Below, one piece after another: positions 20,759-28,358 of a DNA stretch of 63,614 nt; positions within the stretch are counted from its first letter, which is position 1, and each line of letters begins with the position of its first letter. Where the stretch lies: positions 1 to 63,614 of the forward strand of contig DYGG01000013.1 in assembly GCA_020724775.1 (NCBI GenBank), read 5' to 3'. This stretch comes from Ignavibacterium sp. (GTDB taxonomy: Bacteria; Zixibacteria; MSB-5A5; GN15; PGXB01). The position numbers and the translations under genes are program-made. The notes below the pieces were generated by a model. That model made no database searches. It saw only the letters and a list, made by a program, of their open reading frames with translations, and was not told where the DNA came from.

Positions 20759-21459
20759 CGACTCTGGGGCGAAAGACTTCCACCTGAGACAGATTGCAGA
20801 CCAGGCTGATGAACCGAAATTGCTGATGGCGGGTCAGACATCTGCCAGTTATTGGGATTGGAGGGGTCGCCGCTTCGGTAAGTTACCCGCCAGTAAAATT
20901 CAATCGGAACATAGTTGGCCCAGTCGGAACTGTAATACTCCAGATAGCCGTAGATGTCATAGACATTGGCGGAAGGGTGGGCGATTTCCATCTGAGAGGG
21001 GGTAATATAGAAGATATACCCATCCCCCCAACCATATTCCTGACTGACAAAATCCAGGACCAGCGGGTCGGTGTGATACATCATAGCCGCGACGGCAAGC
21101 GGGGATGTGGGAGAATATTGTGTTTGAAGAACCGTGTCAATTATAACCACGGTGTCATATCGGTCCCGATAGACCAGCACCGTATCATGAATAATTGTGG
21201 TAATTCGGATAGTATCGTGAATGACAGAATTCTGGTAAATGGTGTCGAGCAGGAAAACAGTGTCGCGAAGGTTAATATAGGAAGTATCGGATGAAAAGAC
21301 AGTGTCAATCATCCGGACCGTATCGGGGGGCATCTCGATATATTTGGTATCATGAACATACTCGGTTGTGGTGACAATCTTCTCCTTATCGCAACCCCAG
21401 AAAATCAGAAGTAAAACCGGAAGAGCCAGCCCCGAGAAAAACCGCGATTTGCTACGCAT
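20755..21459 (-). CDS. Lipoprotein with D-T-V periodic repeat region
   Basis: 234 residues from the ATG at 21459, which has TTGGAGAG four bases upstream. A lipoprotein signal ends in the lipobox LIFWGC. The mature protein then has about 85 residues of short repeats in which valine or isoleucine alternates with Asp-Thr pairs (PDTVRMIDTVF, RDTVFLLDTIY, HDTIRITTIIHDTV). This suggests an extended beta stalk or a solenoid holding the C-terminal part off the membrane. The C-terminal 110 residues contain a Fn3/PKD-like string (YLEYYSSDWANYVPIEFYW). No homologous function is recognised. Confidence 0.8.
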   Translation of the reverse strand: MRSKSRFFSGLALPVLLLIFWGCDKEKIVTTTEYVHDTKYIEMPPDTVRMIDTVFSSDTSYINLRDTVFLLDTIYQNSVIHDTIRITTIIHDTVLVYRDRYDTVVIIDTVLQTQYSPTSPLAVAAMMYHTDPLVLDFVSQEYGWGDGYIFYITPSQMEIAHPSANVYDIYGYLEYYSSDWANYVPIEFYWRVTYRSGDPSNPNNWQMSDPPSAISVHQPGLQSVSGGSLSPQSR

Positions 21460-21660
21460 GATACTCTCCAATCACGTTAACGAGATTTATCCAGGCAGAT
21501 GGGGCGCAAGCGGCTTGCCACGGGCGGGTGAATCTATGCCTATTTTTAACATATTGCGGGAAAACGGATTAAGAAGCAGTATTAAACCGGAAAACCTGCC
21601 ACCTTCTTATCAAATGAGCAATAAACTGCGGGAAATTTCATCTATTGTCACGTCTATCAA

Positions 21661-22470
21661 TTAGAAAGACTCTGCGCTGAACTGGACAATACTCCCGTTT
21701 TCCAGATTGCGACGATAGACATGCAGGAAAAGGAAATAGGCAGAGGCAAGATAGAAAAGAGCCAGGACCGCGGCTATCAACAGTTGGAACAGTATCGCCG
21801 TCGAAAGGGAGTGACCGGAAACCACCGCACGGACGCTTTCGAAGACGTATGATGCCGGGATTATTCTGGCAACCAGTTGTAACGCCGAAGGAAGTGTCCC
21901 TACGGGGTAAAAGACGCCGGAAAAAAGCGACAGTACCAGAGGGATAGGCCAACCGAGCCATTCCGCAGTCGGACCAAGACGGAAAATAAGAGCCGATACG
22001 ACTACCCCCATTGAAATCCCGAAAACAAAGAGAATTGCCATCGAAGGTACCAACAGAATTCCGATGACCAGGATATCATATCCAAATGCAACCGCGGCGA
22101 CTACGATAACCATCAGAAATCCGAGAAGGCCGGTGGCAAGGCTGGTCAGGACGGTGCCGCCCAGATATTCAGAAAGGCGCAAGGGCGAGGCAAAGTAGTT
22201 GATAAAATTCTGGCTCCAGACATCCTCCAGAAATCCGGTCATCATCCCCTGCTGCACGCGGGTGACAAATTCCCAGAGAATTATAGCCCCAAGAATGACC
22301 GTCGTGAAACTGAAAGTCGCCTGTCCCATGGAGCCGAGATATTTGCTGATGAATCCCCAGAGGGTGACATCAACCAGAAGCCAGAGAAAGACACTTGCCA
22401 GCCGGGAGGGATTATTTCTAATGAGATAGATATGGCGAAGTGATACGGCACTGATACGGGCAATGGACAC
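21661..22470 (-). CDS. ABC-2 type transporter permease
   Basis: 269 residues with six predicted transmembrane helices and the typical ABC-2 layout, including a proline/glycine-rich PLVLSLFSGVFYPVGTLPS before helix 5. It forms the membrane half of an ABC exporter with the ATP-binding protein encoded six bases upstream. The start is GTG with GGAG about ten bases before. Substrate is unknown; relatives export drugs, lipids, polysaccharides or heme. Confidence 0.93.
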   Translation of the reverse strand: MSIARISAVSLRHIYLIRNNPSRLASVFLWLLVDVTLWGFISKYLGSMGQATFSFTTVILGAIILWEFVTRVQQGMMTGFLEDVWSQNFINYFASPLRLSEYLGGTVLTSLATGLLGFLMVIVVAAVAFGYDILVIGILLVPSMAILFVFGISMGVVVSALIFRLGPTAEWLGWPIPLVLSLFSGVFYPVGTLPSALQLVARIIPASYVFESVRAVVSGHSLSTAILFQLLIAAVLALFYLASAYFLFLHVYRRNLENGSIVQFSAESF

Positions 22471-22476
22471 TGACTA

Positions 22477-23223
22477 TTACTCCTTCAAAGAAACTGGTTC
22501 GCGGGCGACGGCAATAAATAATTCCTCCAGGTCTTTCTTGCCATTGGCGGAGGGCAGGAGGCGAGGGTTACCCGATAACAGAATTTTCCCATGAGACAGA
22601 AACAACACGCGGTCGCAGACTTCTTCGATTTCCCGCATGTTATGGGAAGTCCAGAGGACAGCGGTATTAGTATTCTTAACGAAATTGCGGATCTTTTCAC
22701 GAATATAAAGAGCGATGCTGGGGTCAAGCGATGCGGTCGGTTCATCCAGAAGCAGCAGGCGCGGATTGTTGATTATCGCTTTAGCAAGACTTAGACGGCT
22801 CATCTCCCCCGAAGACAGTAAGCCGGCTTTAGTGTCGGCAAATTCAGTTAACTCGAATTCGGCAAGCAGTTCTTCCACCCGTTTCTTAGGGTTCGGGATT
22901 CCATAGAGCAGAGAAAAGACGCGAAGGTTCTGACGGATAGTCAGGTTGGGAGGCAACTTAGCATAGACAGCGGCGAAGTTCAGTTTCTCGCTTATTTCCG
23001 CTCGAAAGGCGAGGGCATCTTTGCCGAAAATTTCAATGTTTCCCGAATTCGGCTTCAGAATCCCCAGAATCATATTGATAGTGGTCGATTTACCGGCGCC
23101 GTTGGGTCCCAGAAGTCCGACAATTTCTCCTGCGCTGACAGTGAAACTGATATTGTTCACGGCCCGCAAGGAGCCGTACTCTTTCACCAGGTGAGTGACA
23201 TTGAGGACTGATGAATTAGTCAT
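22477..23223 (-). CDS. ABC transporter ATP-binding protein
   Basis: 248 residues. Walker A GPNGAGKST, the signature LSSGEMSRLSLAKAI (LSGGQ replaced by LSSGE), Walker B LLLLDEPTASLD, and the switch His in WTSHNMREIEEV are all present. The frame stays open for 16 more codons upstream, but those codons run into the tRNA-Met gene, so the ATG at 23223 is the likely start. It lies only 18 bases past the tRNA 3' end and has no good ribosome-binding site. It powers export through the ABC-2 permease downstream. Confidence 0.93.
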   Translation of the reverse strand: MTNSSVLNVTHLVKEYGSLRAVNNISFTVSAGEIVGLLGPNGAGKSTTINMILGILKPNSGNIEIFGKDALAFRAEISEKLNFAAVYAKLPPNLTIRQNLRVFSLLYGIPNPKKRVEELLAEFELTEFADTKAGLLSSGEMSRLSLAKAIINNPRLLLLDEPTASLDPSIALYIREKIRNFVKNTNTAVLWTSHNMREIEEVCDRVLFLSHGKILLSGNPRLLPSANGKKDLEELFIAVAREPVSLKE

Positions 23224-23241
23224 AACGTTACCAATAAAAAA

Positions 23242-23315
23242 TAGCGGTGCAGGGATTCGAACCCCGGACACGCGGATTATGATTCCGCTGCTCTGACCAA
23301 CTGAGCTACACCGCC
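23242..23315 (-). tRNA. tRNA-Met (CAT anticodon, elongator type)
   Basis: A 74-base cloverleaf reads on the minus strand. The acceptor stem is GGCGGTG with CACCGCT (first pair G-U) and the discriminator is A. The D-arm is GCTC..GAGC, the anticodon stem GCGGA/TCCGC with loop ATCATAA, and the T-loop GTTCGAATC. The anticodon is CAT. The body matches elongator tRNA-Met more than initiator or the lysidine-modified tRNA-Ile. CCA is not encoded; a T-run follows the discriminator base. Confidence 0.95.
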
Positions 23316-23335
23316 ATTACTCTACAAGGGAAATA

Positions 23336-23363
23336 AATTTAACATTTGACCGATAATTGTCAA
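23336..23363 (-). promoter_or_regulatory. Promoter of the tRNA-Met gene
   Basis: On the minus strand TTGACA (23363-23358) and TAAATT (23341-23336) are 16 bases apart, placing the transcript start about 14 bases before the tRNA. The ABC exporter genes follow without another visible promoter and may share it. Confidence 0.6.
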
Positions 23364-23403
23364 GGAGTTTGGCGGTATAAGCCATTGACTGACCGCACGC
23401 AAC

Positions 23404-24204
23404 TCAGTTCAGGCAGCGGATTATTGCCTGCTCTATCGAAGAAAGGTCAACGCAGGTGTTCTTACAGGGACCCTCGGGACGTCGGTTGGGGAAACCGATG
23501 ACCGGAATGTAGGGATTGACCTCTCTGAAGCCGGAGATAAGGTCGCGCTCACAGGCGATGGCGATAACCACCCGGGGGCGAATCTCTTTGATTTTGAGAC
23601 GGGCTTCGGTGCCGCCGTCAACGGTCGCCATTTGGAATCCGAACCGGTCGCGCAGTTCACGGAGACGGATGTTATTCTCTTTGGTCAGGCAGCGTGGCAT
23701 CAGGACCAGAAGTCGTTTCGGCTCGGTTCGTGGCGGACGGGAGCCAAGAATCATATTATGGATTTTGAGAAAGGAATTAGTGAGACGGTCCTTTGAGATG
23801 CCAAGCAGTTTTCCGATAGTCATGACGATTGATAGAAGACGGTTTACGAGAGTGGGGATGATTATAAGGCGGGTGGCGGGCCACTTGAAAACGGCGGAGA
23901 CCACAAATATAATCAGCCAGAATATCAGGACAATACCAAAGGCGAGGAAGAGAAATGAAATCAGTTTTGCGGGCAACGACCCGGCTGATGCCAATCGGGG
24001 ATAAATCAGCCAGAGAAAGGCGCCGGCCGCAAGAATCAAGAAGATAGTCGCCAGAACCGCCAGCCCAAGGAAAATCCGATAATCGGATTCGGAGGACTCG
24101 GCGTCATGGCTTCCGTCCCAGTCAAGCCATTCGTCGCCGAGACGTCGGTCAGGTTTCTTAGGGTCGGCGGCAGGATTCTCCATCTTTTGAATATAAGTGG
24201 TCAA
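23404..24204 (-). CDS. DUF116 membrane protein
   Basis: 266 residues. Two membrane helices lie at about 45-70 and 85-110, followed by a C-terminal DUF116 domain (LLVLMPRCLTKEN, VDGGTEARLKIKEIRP, IAIACERDLISGF, IGFPNRRPEGPCKNTCVD). DUF116 proteins have no proven function; several family members carry a CxxCG-type metal site in the middle, which is missing here. The first codon is TTG; an ATG seven codons inside (24183) is an alternative. Neither has a clear ribosome-binding site. Confidence 0.85.
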   Translation of the reverse strand: MTTYIQKMENPAADPKKPDRRLGDEWLDWDGSHDAESSESDYRIFLGLAVLATIFLILAAGAFLWLIYPRLASAGSLPAKLISFLFLAFGIVLIFWLIIFVVSAVFKWPATRLIIIPTLVNRLLSIVMTIGKLLGISKDRLTNSFLKIHNMILGSRPPRTEPKRLLVLMPRCLTKENNIRLRELRDRFGFQMATVDGGTEARLKIKEIRPRVVIAIACERDLISGFREVNPYIPVIGFPNRRPEGPCKNTCVDLSSIEQAIIRCLN

Positions 24205-24683
24205 CAGCGCCGGGTCAATCCAACGCCGTATAGGAAAGGACTCATTTTGGGATGAAACAGAGCGATTTTGTACAAACTAAAAGGAGCTCCTCCCTCACTT
24301 AAGGAGCTCCTTCATCCCCACCTCTTAAATACCCTTCACCGCCATACTATTTAAGAGTAACTAACTTCAATGATATTTATATCAAGATTTGTGCCCGCGC
24401 TGGATTGAAGTCAATAGAAAACGATAATCTCTTGAATCACAGTAGATTGTAGTGATGCGGCAAGGTTTTGCCCGGTCCTCAATCGAGGATTTTTCGCAGC
24501 AACTGCGACAATAAAGGCGACAGTGCCCCAGCCAGAATTTCAATTGGTTGAATCATAACATCTTATAAAATGCACGATATGCGGTTTCCTAATCGCAGAA
24601 TGACAATTTCTGCGACTGCAATAGGAAGATATCAAAAAAATAGCCCATATCCGGAGATACGGGCTTAAAGAGAATAAAGTATT
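24205..24683. other. Gene-free region with short inverted repeats
   Basis: 479 bases without a credible ORF. AAGGAGCTCC occurs twice (24281-24290 and 24301-24310); each copy is itself nearly palindromic and together they can form a ten-base-pair stem. A 7-bp hairpin CGCAGAA/TTCTGCG lies at 24594-24614. I found no RNA gene. Confidence 0.4.
24634..24665 (-). terminator. Terminator of the small lipoprotein/barrel operon
   Basis: The stem AGCCCATAT/ATACGGGCT (24642-24650 with 24657-24665) reads on the minus strand with one G-U pair and is followed by seven T. It lies just past the stop at 24684. Confidence 0.75.
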
Positions 24684-25229
24684 TTACTTCTTCACTGTCA
24701 CGGTCACTATTACGCGGGCCGAGTCGATTTCGATGGCATAGGGCAAGGTAGTCGTGATAGTATAAACCGCGAACCTGCCCAATTCGGCGTAGGTCCGAAG
24801 TTTGTTCAGATCAGTGACATGCCCCAGCGATGTGGACCAGTCGATATGGGTCTGGGTCTGCGGCGCAGCGGAAAGGTTATCGAATACCACGTCAGTATTC
24901 TGGCGGATAGCAGTGGCGCTGGCATGCCCGATATCGTCATAGTCGGTGATATACAACTCGGCGGTCTGAACGCCGGTGGTAGGATTGGTAATCCAGAGTT
25001 CGACGCCGACATTGTCAATATTTTTTATTTCGTCTTTATGGTCTTTCCAGACATCTTCGTCGGTCAGGTCAACCTGGAAGAGGTCCCATTCGCTTCCGCT
25101 GGTGATATCGATGTCATAAATCATATAGTCGATTACAAAAGTCCCGCTCAAGAGCGAGTCGCATCCCGGCAGTATCGCGAAAGCCAGGAGGGCAGATAAG
25201 GCTGCAAAGAGACTGATTTTCTTCATCAT
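24684..25229 (-). CDS. Small lipoprotein of unknown function
   Basis: 181 residues. A lipoprotein signal with lipobox FAILPGC puts it on a membrane. The mature part is acidic and beta-rich and ends with strands DSARVIVTVTVKK. GAGGAGGTGG precedes the ATG. It is 14 bases downstream of the outer-membrane barrel gene and shares its terminator, so the two are an operon and may act together at the outer membrane. No family is recognised. Confidence 0.8.
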   Translation of the reverse strand: MMKKISLFAALSALLAFAILPGCDSLLSGTFVIDYMIYDIDITSGSEWDLFQVDLTDEDVWKDHKDEIKNIDNVGVELWITNPTTGVQTAELYITDYDDIGHASATAIRQNTDVVFDNLSAAPQTQTHIDWSTSLGHVTDLNKLRTYAELGRFAVYTITTTLPYAIEIDSARVIVTVTVKK

Positions 25230-25243
25230 TATCTACCACCTCC

Positions 25244-25777
25244 TCAATAGCCGATATAATATGTTAAGCCGCCGGTCACGGCAGCCGATTTCTTGGTTCC
25301 TCCCCCTTCGGAACTGATGACATTCAACTTCCCCCGGATATCCAGCCCGATAGTCGGTGAGAAGCCGATTTCGAAACCGAGGCCGGTCGCCCACCCGAAT
25401 TTGCTGGCGTCTTCATCATTGTCACGGGTAGTGCTGTAGATACCGGCGCCAACCAAACCGTACATTTTGAATCCGACCGTTCCCATTCCGGCGCCGACAA
25501 CGGCGTCAATGCCGTAAGAAGTGACTTTGGAGCCTTCGCGAGTGGCGCCGAAATCGAGTTCGGCATCGCCGAACTTGGCAAAATTGAGGTTCGGCTCGAG
25601 CGATATTCCCGGGATCAGGCTTAGTTTTCCTTTCAAACCAAAAACGGTGCCGGAGCCCTGGTCTTCCTGAACGATGGGGATATTGGCGCCGCCGTATGCC
25701 CCGACGCCCAGTTGCAGGGCTGATGCCGAGGACACCACAGCCACCGTCAAGAATGACAAAAGAAGCAATCTCCGCAT
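25244..25777 (-). CDS. Small outer-membrane beta-barrel protein (OmpA/OprF-barrel type)
   Basis: 177 residues. A signal peptide (1-20, VSSASA) is followed by about eight amphipathic strands of a small barrel (GVGAYGGANIPI, FGLKGKLSLIPGISLEPNLNF, GFKMYGLVGAGIYS, AAVTGGLTYYIGY). The C-terminal aromatic residue fits outer-membrane insertion. GGAGG sits five bases before the ATG. First gene of a two-gene operon with the downstream lipoprotein. It could be structural or an attachment protein. Confidence 0.82.
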   Translation of the reverse strand: MRRLLLLSFLTVAVVSSASALQLGVGAYGGANIPIVQEDQGSGTVFGLKGKLSLIPGISLEPNLNFAKFGDAELDFGATREGSKVTSYGIDAVVGAGMGTVGFKMYGLVGAGIYSTTRDNDEDASKFGWATGLGFEIGFSPTIGLDIRGKLNVISSEGGGTKKSAAVTGGLTYYIGY

Positions 25778-25823
25778 TTTTCCTCCGATCTTATGGAGTA
25801 ATTAAGTTATTGAATATATTATA

Positions 25824-25851
25824 ATTATAATGTTCGGTTAAAAGAAGTCAA
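25824..25851 (-). promoter_or_regulatory. Promoter of the outer-membrane barrel operon
   Basis: On the minus strand TTGACT (25851-25846) and TATAAT (25829-25824) are 16 bases apart; a second TATAAT follows directly (25823-25818). This is a near-consensus sigma-70 promoter about 50 bases before the start at 25777. Confidence 0.75.
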
Positions 25852-25936
25852 TGGATTTCGCAGGTATTCGGCAGAAGCGGCTTTGCCGAGCGTTTATTCG
25901 GGGAAAAATTTTTGGTCTCCTCCACGTAAACCTGAG

Positions 25937-25980
25937 TTAAGTATATTAAACCATAACCTTAAGTATAATAAACCATTACT
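25937..25980. repeat. Tandem 22-bp repeats, candidate operators
   Basis: Two adjacent copies (25937-25958 and 25959-25980) share 19 of 22 bases and begin TTAAGTATA. At 22 bp, the spacing is about two helical turns, so bound proteins would lie on the same DNA face. They lie between the two divergent promoters and could bind the XRE-cupin regulator encoded next door. Confidence 0.55.
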
Positions 25981-26067
25981 GCAGAAAACATCTACCTTGC
26001 CACTCCATTATAAGCAACCAGCATCGGTTTTCCAAGAGAAAAATGGGATTTTTTGGTAAATTTTTTC

Positions 26068-26104
26068 TTGACAGCGCCGTAAATAAACGTAGTTTTGGGA
26101 AACT
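26068..26104 (+). promoter_or_regulatory. Promoter/operator of the polyamine operon
   Basis: TTGACA at 26068-26073 is a good -35 box, although the -10 box is unclear. The inverted repeat AGTTT-TGGG-AAACT (26091-26104) falls where the -10 and start site would be, as expected for autorepression by the XRE regulator. Confidence 0.4.
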
Positions 26105-26137
26105 TTATTAAACTTTTGCTTGTTTTTTGCTAAACTG

Positions 26138-26680
26138 ATGAGACTGGAGATAGGAGAGAAGATTAAAGCCTTGCGACTGGCGTCGGAATTAACACAATCC
26201 GAACTGGCCGCTCGGGCCCGGCTGACCAAGGGGTTTATCTCACAGGTGGAGCGTGACCAGACCTCGATATCGCTGGATTCGCTGCTGGATATTCTGGAAG
26301 CGCTGGGGGTCACCATAACCGAGTTTTTCGGCAATATCGGTCAGTCACGGGTAGTCTTTTCTCCCAAGGAGCGAGTGGTGGTAACAGACAAGGGAGTCTC
26401 CAAGTTTGAGATACTGATACCGGGAAGCACCAATAATCTGATGGACCCGATTATGATTGGGCTGACACCGGGTGAAGAGCTCCCGACCGAGGGTCCCCAT
26501 GCCGGCGAGGAATTTGGGTATGTTCTTTCCGGCGTGCTGACTTTGGTGCTGGGGAAAAAGGTGCACAAGGTGCCCCCGCGGCATTGCTTTTATTTTGAAG
26601 CCGAGCAGGCTCATCAGTTCGTTAACCGAGGCAAAATAGGAACTAACTTCCTATGGGTAACATCACCGCCTCAAATGTAA
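26138..26680 (+). CDS. XRE-family regulator with cupin domain
   Basis: 180 residues from the ATG at 26138; a TTG six codons earlier is less likely. The N-terminal helix-turn-helix (about 5-60: LTQSELAARARLTKGFISQVERDQTSISLD) is of the Cro/CI type. The C-terminal cupin (about 100-178: GEELPTEGPHAGEEFGYVLSG, PRHCFYFEAEQAHQFVN) forms a small-molecule pocket. Such XRE-cupin proteins, PuuR among them, often control polyamine or amine genes. Here it is the first gene of an operon with speD, ornithine decarboxylase and speE, so polyamine-responsive control is a reasonable inference. Confidence 0.9.
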   Translation: MRLEIGEKIKALRLASELTQSELAARARLTKGFISQVERDQTSISLDSLLDILEALGVTITEFFGNIGQSRVVFSPKERVVVTDKGVSKFEILIPGSTNNLMDPIMIGLTPGEELPTEGPHAGEEFGYVLSGVLTLVLGKKVHKVPPRHCFYFEAEQAHQFVNRGKIGTNFLWVTSPPQM

Positions 26681-26716
26681 TTTTTATCACCCCTTTTTAA
26701 GAAGGAGGGATATAAG

Positions 26717-27136
26717 GTGAAAATACTTGGACGTCATCTGCTGGCGGAGCTGTCCGACTGCAATGCCTCCATCCTGAACAATCAGGAGGAACTTCAGCGG
26801 ATAATGCTGGAGGCGGCGCGCAATTCGGGCGCTACGGTCGTGGATTCGGTATTTCATCATTATAATCCCCAGGGCTTATCCGGCATAGTGGTCATAGCCG
26901 AGTCGCATATCTCGATTCATACCTGGCCGGAATATGGTTACGCCGCGGTCGATTGTTTCACCTGCGGCTCCAGCGTGAACCCCTGGAAGGCGCTGGAATA
27001 TTTGAAAGAGAAGTTGGGAAGCCGCGCGGTGCAGGTAAAAGACCTCAATCGCGGGATTCCGTCGGCTTCCGATGAGGTAATTGCCCACAAGGCTAACGCG
27101 GAGCCGACCGCTCCGACCAAGCAATTAACCCATTAA
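26717..27136 (+). CDS. speD: S-adenosylmethionine decarboxylase proenzyme
   Basis: 139 residues. It makes the aminopropyl donor for spermidine from S-adenosylmethionine. The self-cleavage site that creates the pyruvoyl cofactor is the Ser in AESHISIHTWPE, and DCFTCG follows as in the short bacterial SpeD class. The start is GTG with AAGGAGGG seven bases upstream. It lies 36 bases after the XRE gene and 15 before the decarboxylase gene. The C-terminal 20 residues beyond NRGIPS are low complexity. Confidence 0.96.
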   Translation: MKILGRHLLAELSDCNASILNNQEELQRIMLEAARNSGATVVDSVFHHYNPQGLSGIVVIAESHISIHTWPEYGYAAVDCFTCGSSVNPWKALEYLKEKLGSRAVQVKDLNRGIPSASDEVIAHKANAEPTAPTKQLTH

Positions 27137-27151
27137 CCGGGGGAACGCGCG

Positions 27152-28315
27152 ATGATTAAAGCAATTGATGTTCTCAATCCCAGCGCCAGCACGGAAACTC
27201 TGACAGCCGAATATGAGCGGGCAAGCCGCATTCTGGGTCAGGCTGAGGTTCGCACTCCCTTTCTTTTGCTGGAGCGCTCTAAAATCCGTCAGAATCTGAA
27301 GCGGCTTTCTCATTCTTTGCCTCGGGTTGCTATACATTATGCAATCAAGTCCAACAATCACCCGGCGGTTCTGGAAGAGGTCGCCCGGGCGGGGCATCGA
27401 TTTGATATTTCCTCCTACCAGGAATTGCTTTTGGCGGTGGAGGCCGGCGGGCATGTCCGTGAGCAGATTCACTCACACCCTATAAAATCACCGTACGAGA
27501 TAATTGACGCTATCAATGCCGGCGTGGAAATTTTTGTTGTCGATAATCCCGATGAAATCGACAAGTTTATCCCGTATGCCGGCAAAGTCCGCCTGATGAT
27601 TCGCTTTAAAGTGGAGAACAACGACGCCGTCGTGAATCTTTCTTACAAGTTCGGCTGCCTTCCTTCGGAAGTGGTTGGTCTGGCGGAGAGAATCCGGATG
27701 CGCGGTCTTGATTACTATGGGCTGGCGTTTCATGTTGGAAGCCAATGTCTGTCTAATGATGTCTATCTCAAGGCTGTCGATATAGCGGCCGACCTGATTA
27801 AAGAGTTGGATTGTCGTGGTTTGGAAACCGGCATACTCGATATCGGCGGCGTTTTTCCGGTTCCATATACGGAAGATGTTCCTCCAATTGAGGAATTCTG
27901 CAAGCCGATTCATGCCCGCTTGGAGGAGAAAATCTCTCATGACATCAGACTGGTATGTGAACCGGGACGGTTTATTTCGGCAACGGCTGTAACGCTGGTG
28001 GCATCGGTAATCGGTAAATCGGTCCGCTCCGGGCGGAGATGGTATTTTCTTGATGATGGCTTATACGGCTCTTTTTCCGGACGTCTTTATGACCATTGCA
28101 AATACCAGATTCTGACCAACCGGAACACTACCTGGAAGCGCTCGGTGCTTGCCGGGCCGACCTGCGATTCATTTGATGTGGTCTATCGGGATATAATTCT
28201 CCCGCCGCTGGAAATCAGCGACCTTCTGATATTCCCGGCGATGGGGGCTTACTGTGCGGTCTCGGCATCGTCGTTCAACTGCTTGCGAAAGGCGGAATAT
28301 CTTGTCGTCGACTAA
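27152..28315 (+). CDS. Ornithine decarboxylase (alanine-racemase fold, PLP)
   Basis: 387 residues. It is expected to convert ornithine to putrescine. The PLP lysine is in HYAIKSNN, the glycine-rich phosphate loop in ILDIGGVFP, and CEPGR and the substrate-side motif GPTCDSFD with the active-site Cys are present; the end has MGAYCAVSASSFN. This pattern fits the eukaryote-like ornithine decarboxylases and not the large fold-I enzymes. Relatives include lysine/ornithine and carboxynorspermidine decarboxylases, but the CDxxD motif and neighbours (speD, speE) favour ornithine. Its end overlaps the possible TTG start of speE by 14 bases. Confidence 0.92.
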   Translation: MIKAIDVLNPSASTETLTAEYERASRILGQAEVRTPFLLLERSKIRQNLKRLSHSLPRVAIHYAIKSNNHPAVLEEVARAGHRFDISSYQELLLAVEAGGHVREQIHSHPIKSPYEIIDAINAGVEIFVVDNPDEIDKFIPYAGKVRLMIRFKVENNDAVVNLSYKFGCLPSEVVGLAERIRMRGLDYYGLAFHVGSQCLSNDVYLKAVDIAADLIKELDCRGLETGILDIGGVFPVPYTEDVPPIEEFCKPIHARLEEKISHDIRLVCEPGRFISATAVTLVASVIGKSVRSGRRWYFLDDGLYGSFSGRLYDHCKYQILTNRNTTWKRSVLAGPTCDSFDVVYRDIILPPLEISDLLIFPAMGAYCAVSASSFNCLRKAEYLVVD

Positions 28316-28358
28316 GAAAAAAAGCAGCTACGAGGAGCCGTATATTGAAGAGTCCTCC

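Larger units (their letters stand above)
25778..26137. other. Divergent regulatory region between barrel operon and polyamine operon
   Basis: 360 bases holding the leftward barrel promoter, two tandem 22-bp repeats and an operator-like palindrome in front of the XRE regulator, each listed separately. No gene is seen. Confidence 0.5.

Noticed and set aside
23224-23271. An N-terminal extension of the ABC ATP-binding protein.
   Set aside because: Those codons overlap the 3' part of the tRNA-Met gene and add residues unlike the family.
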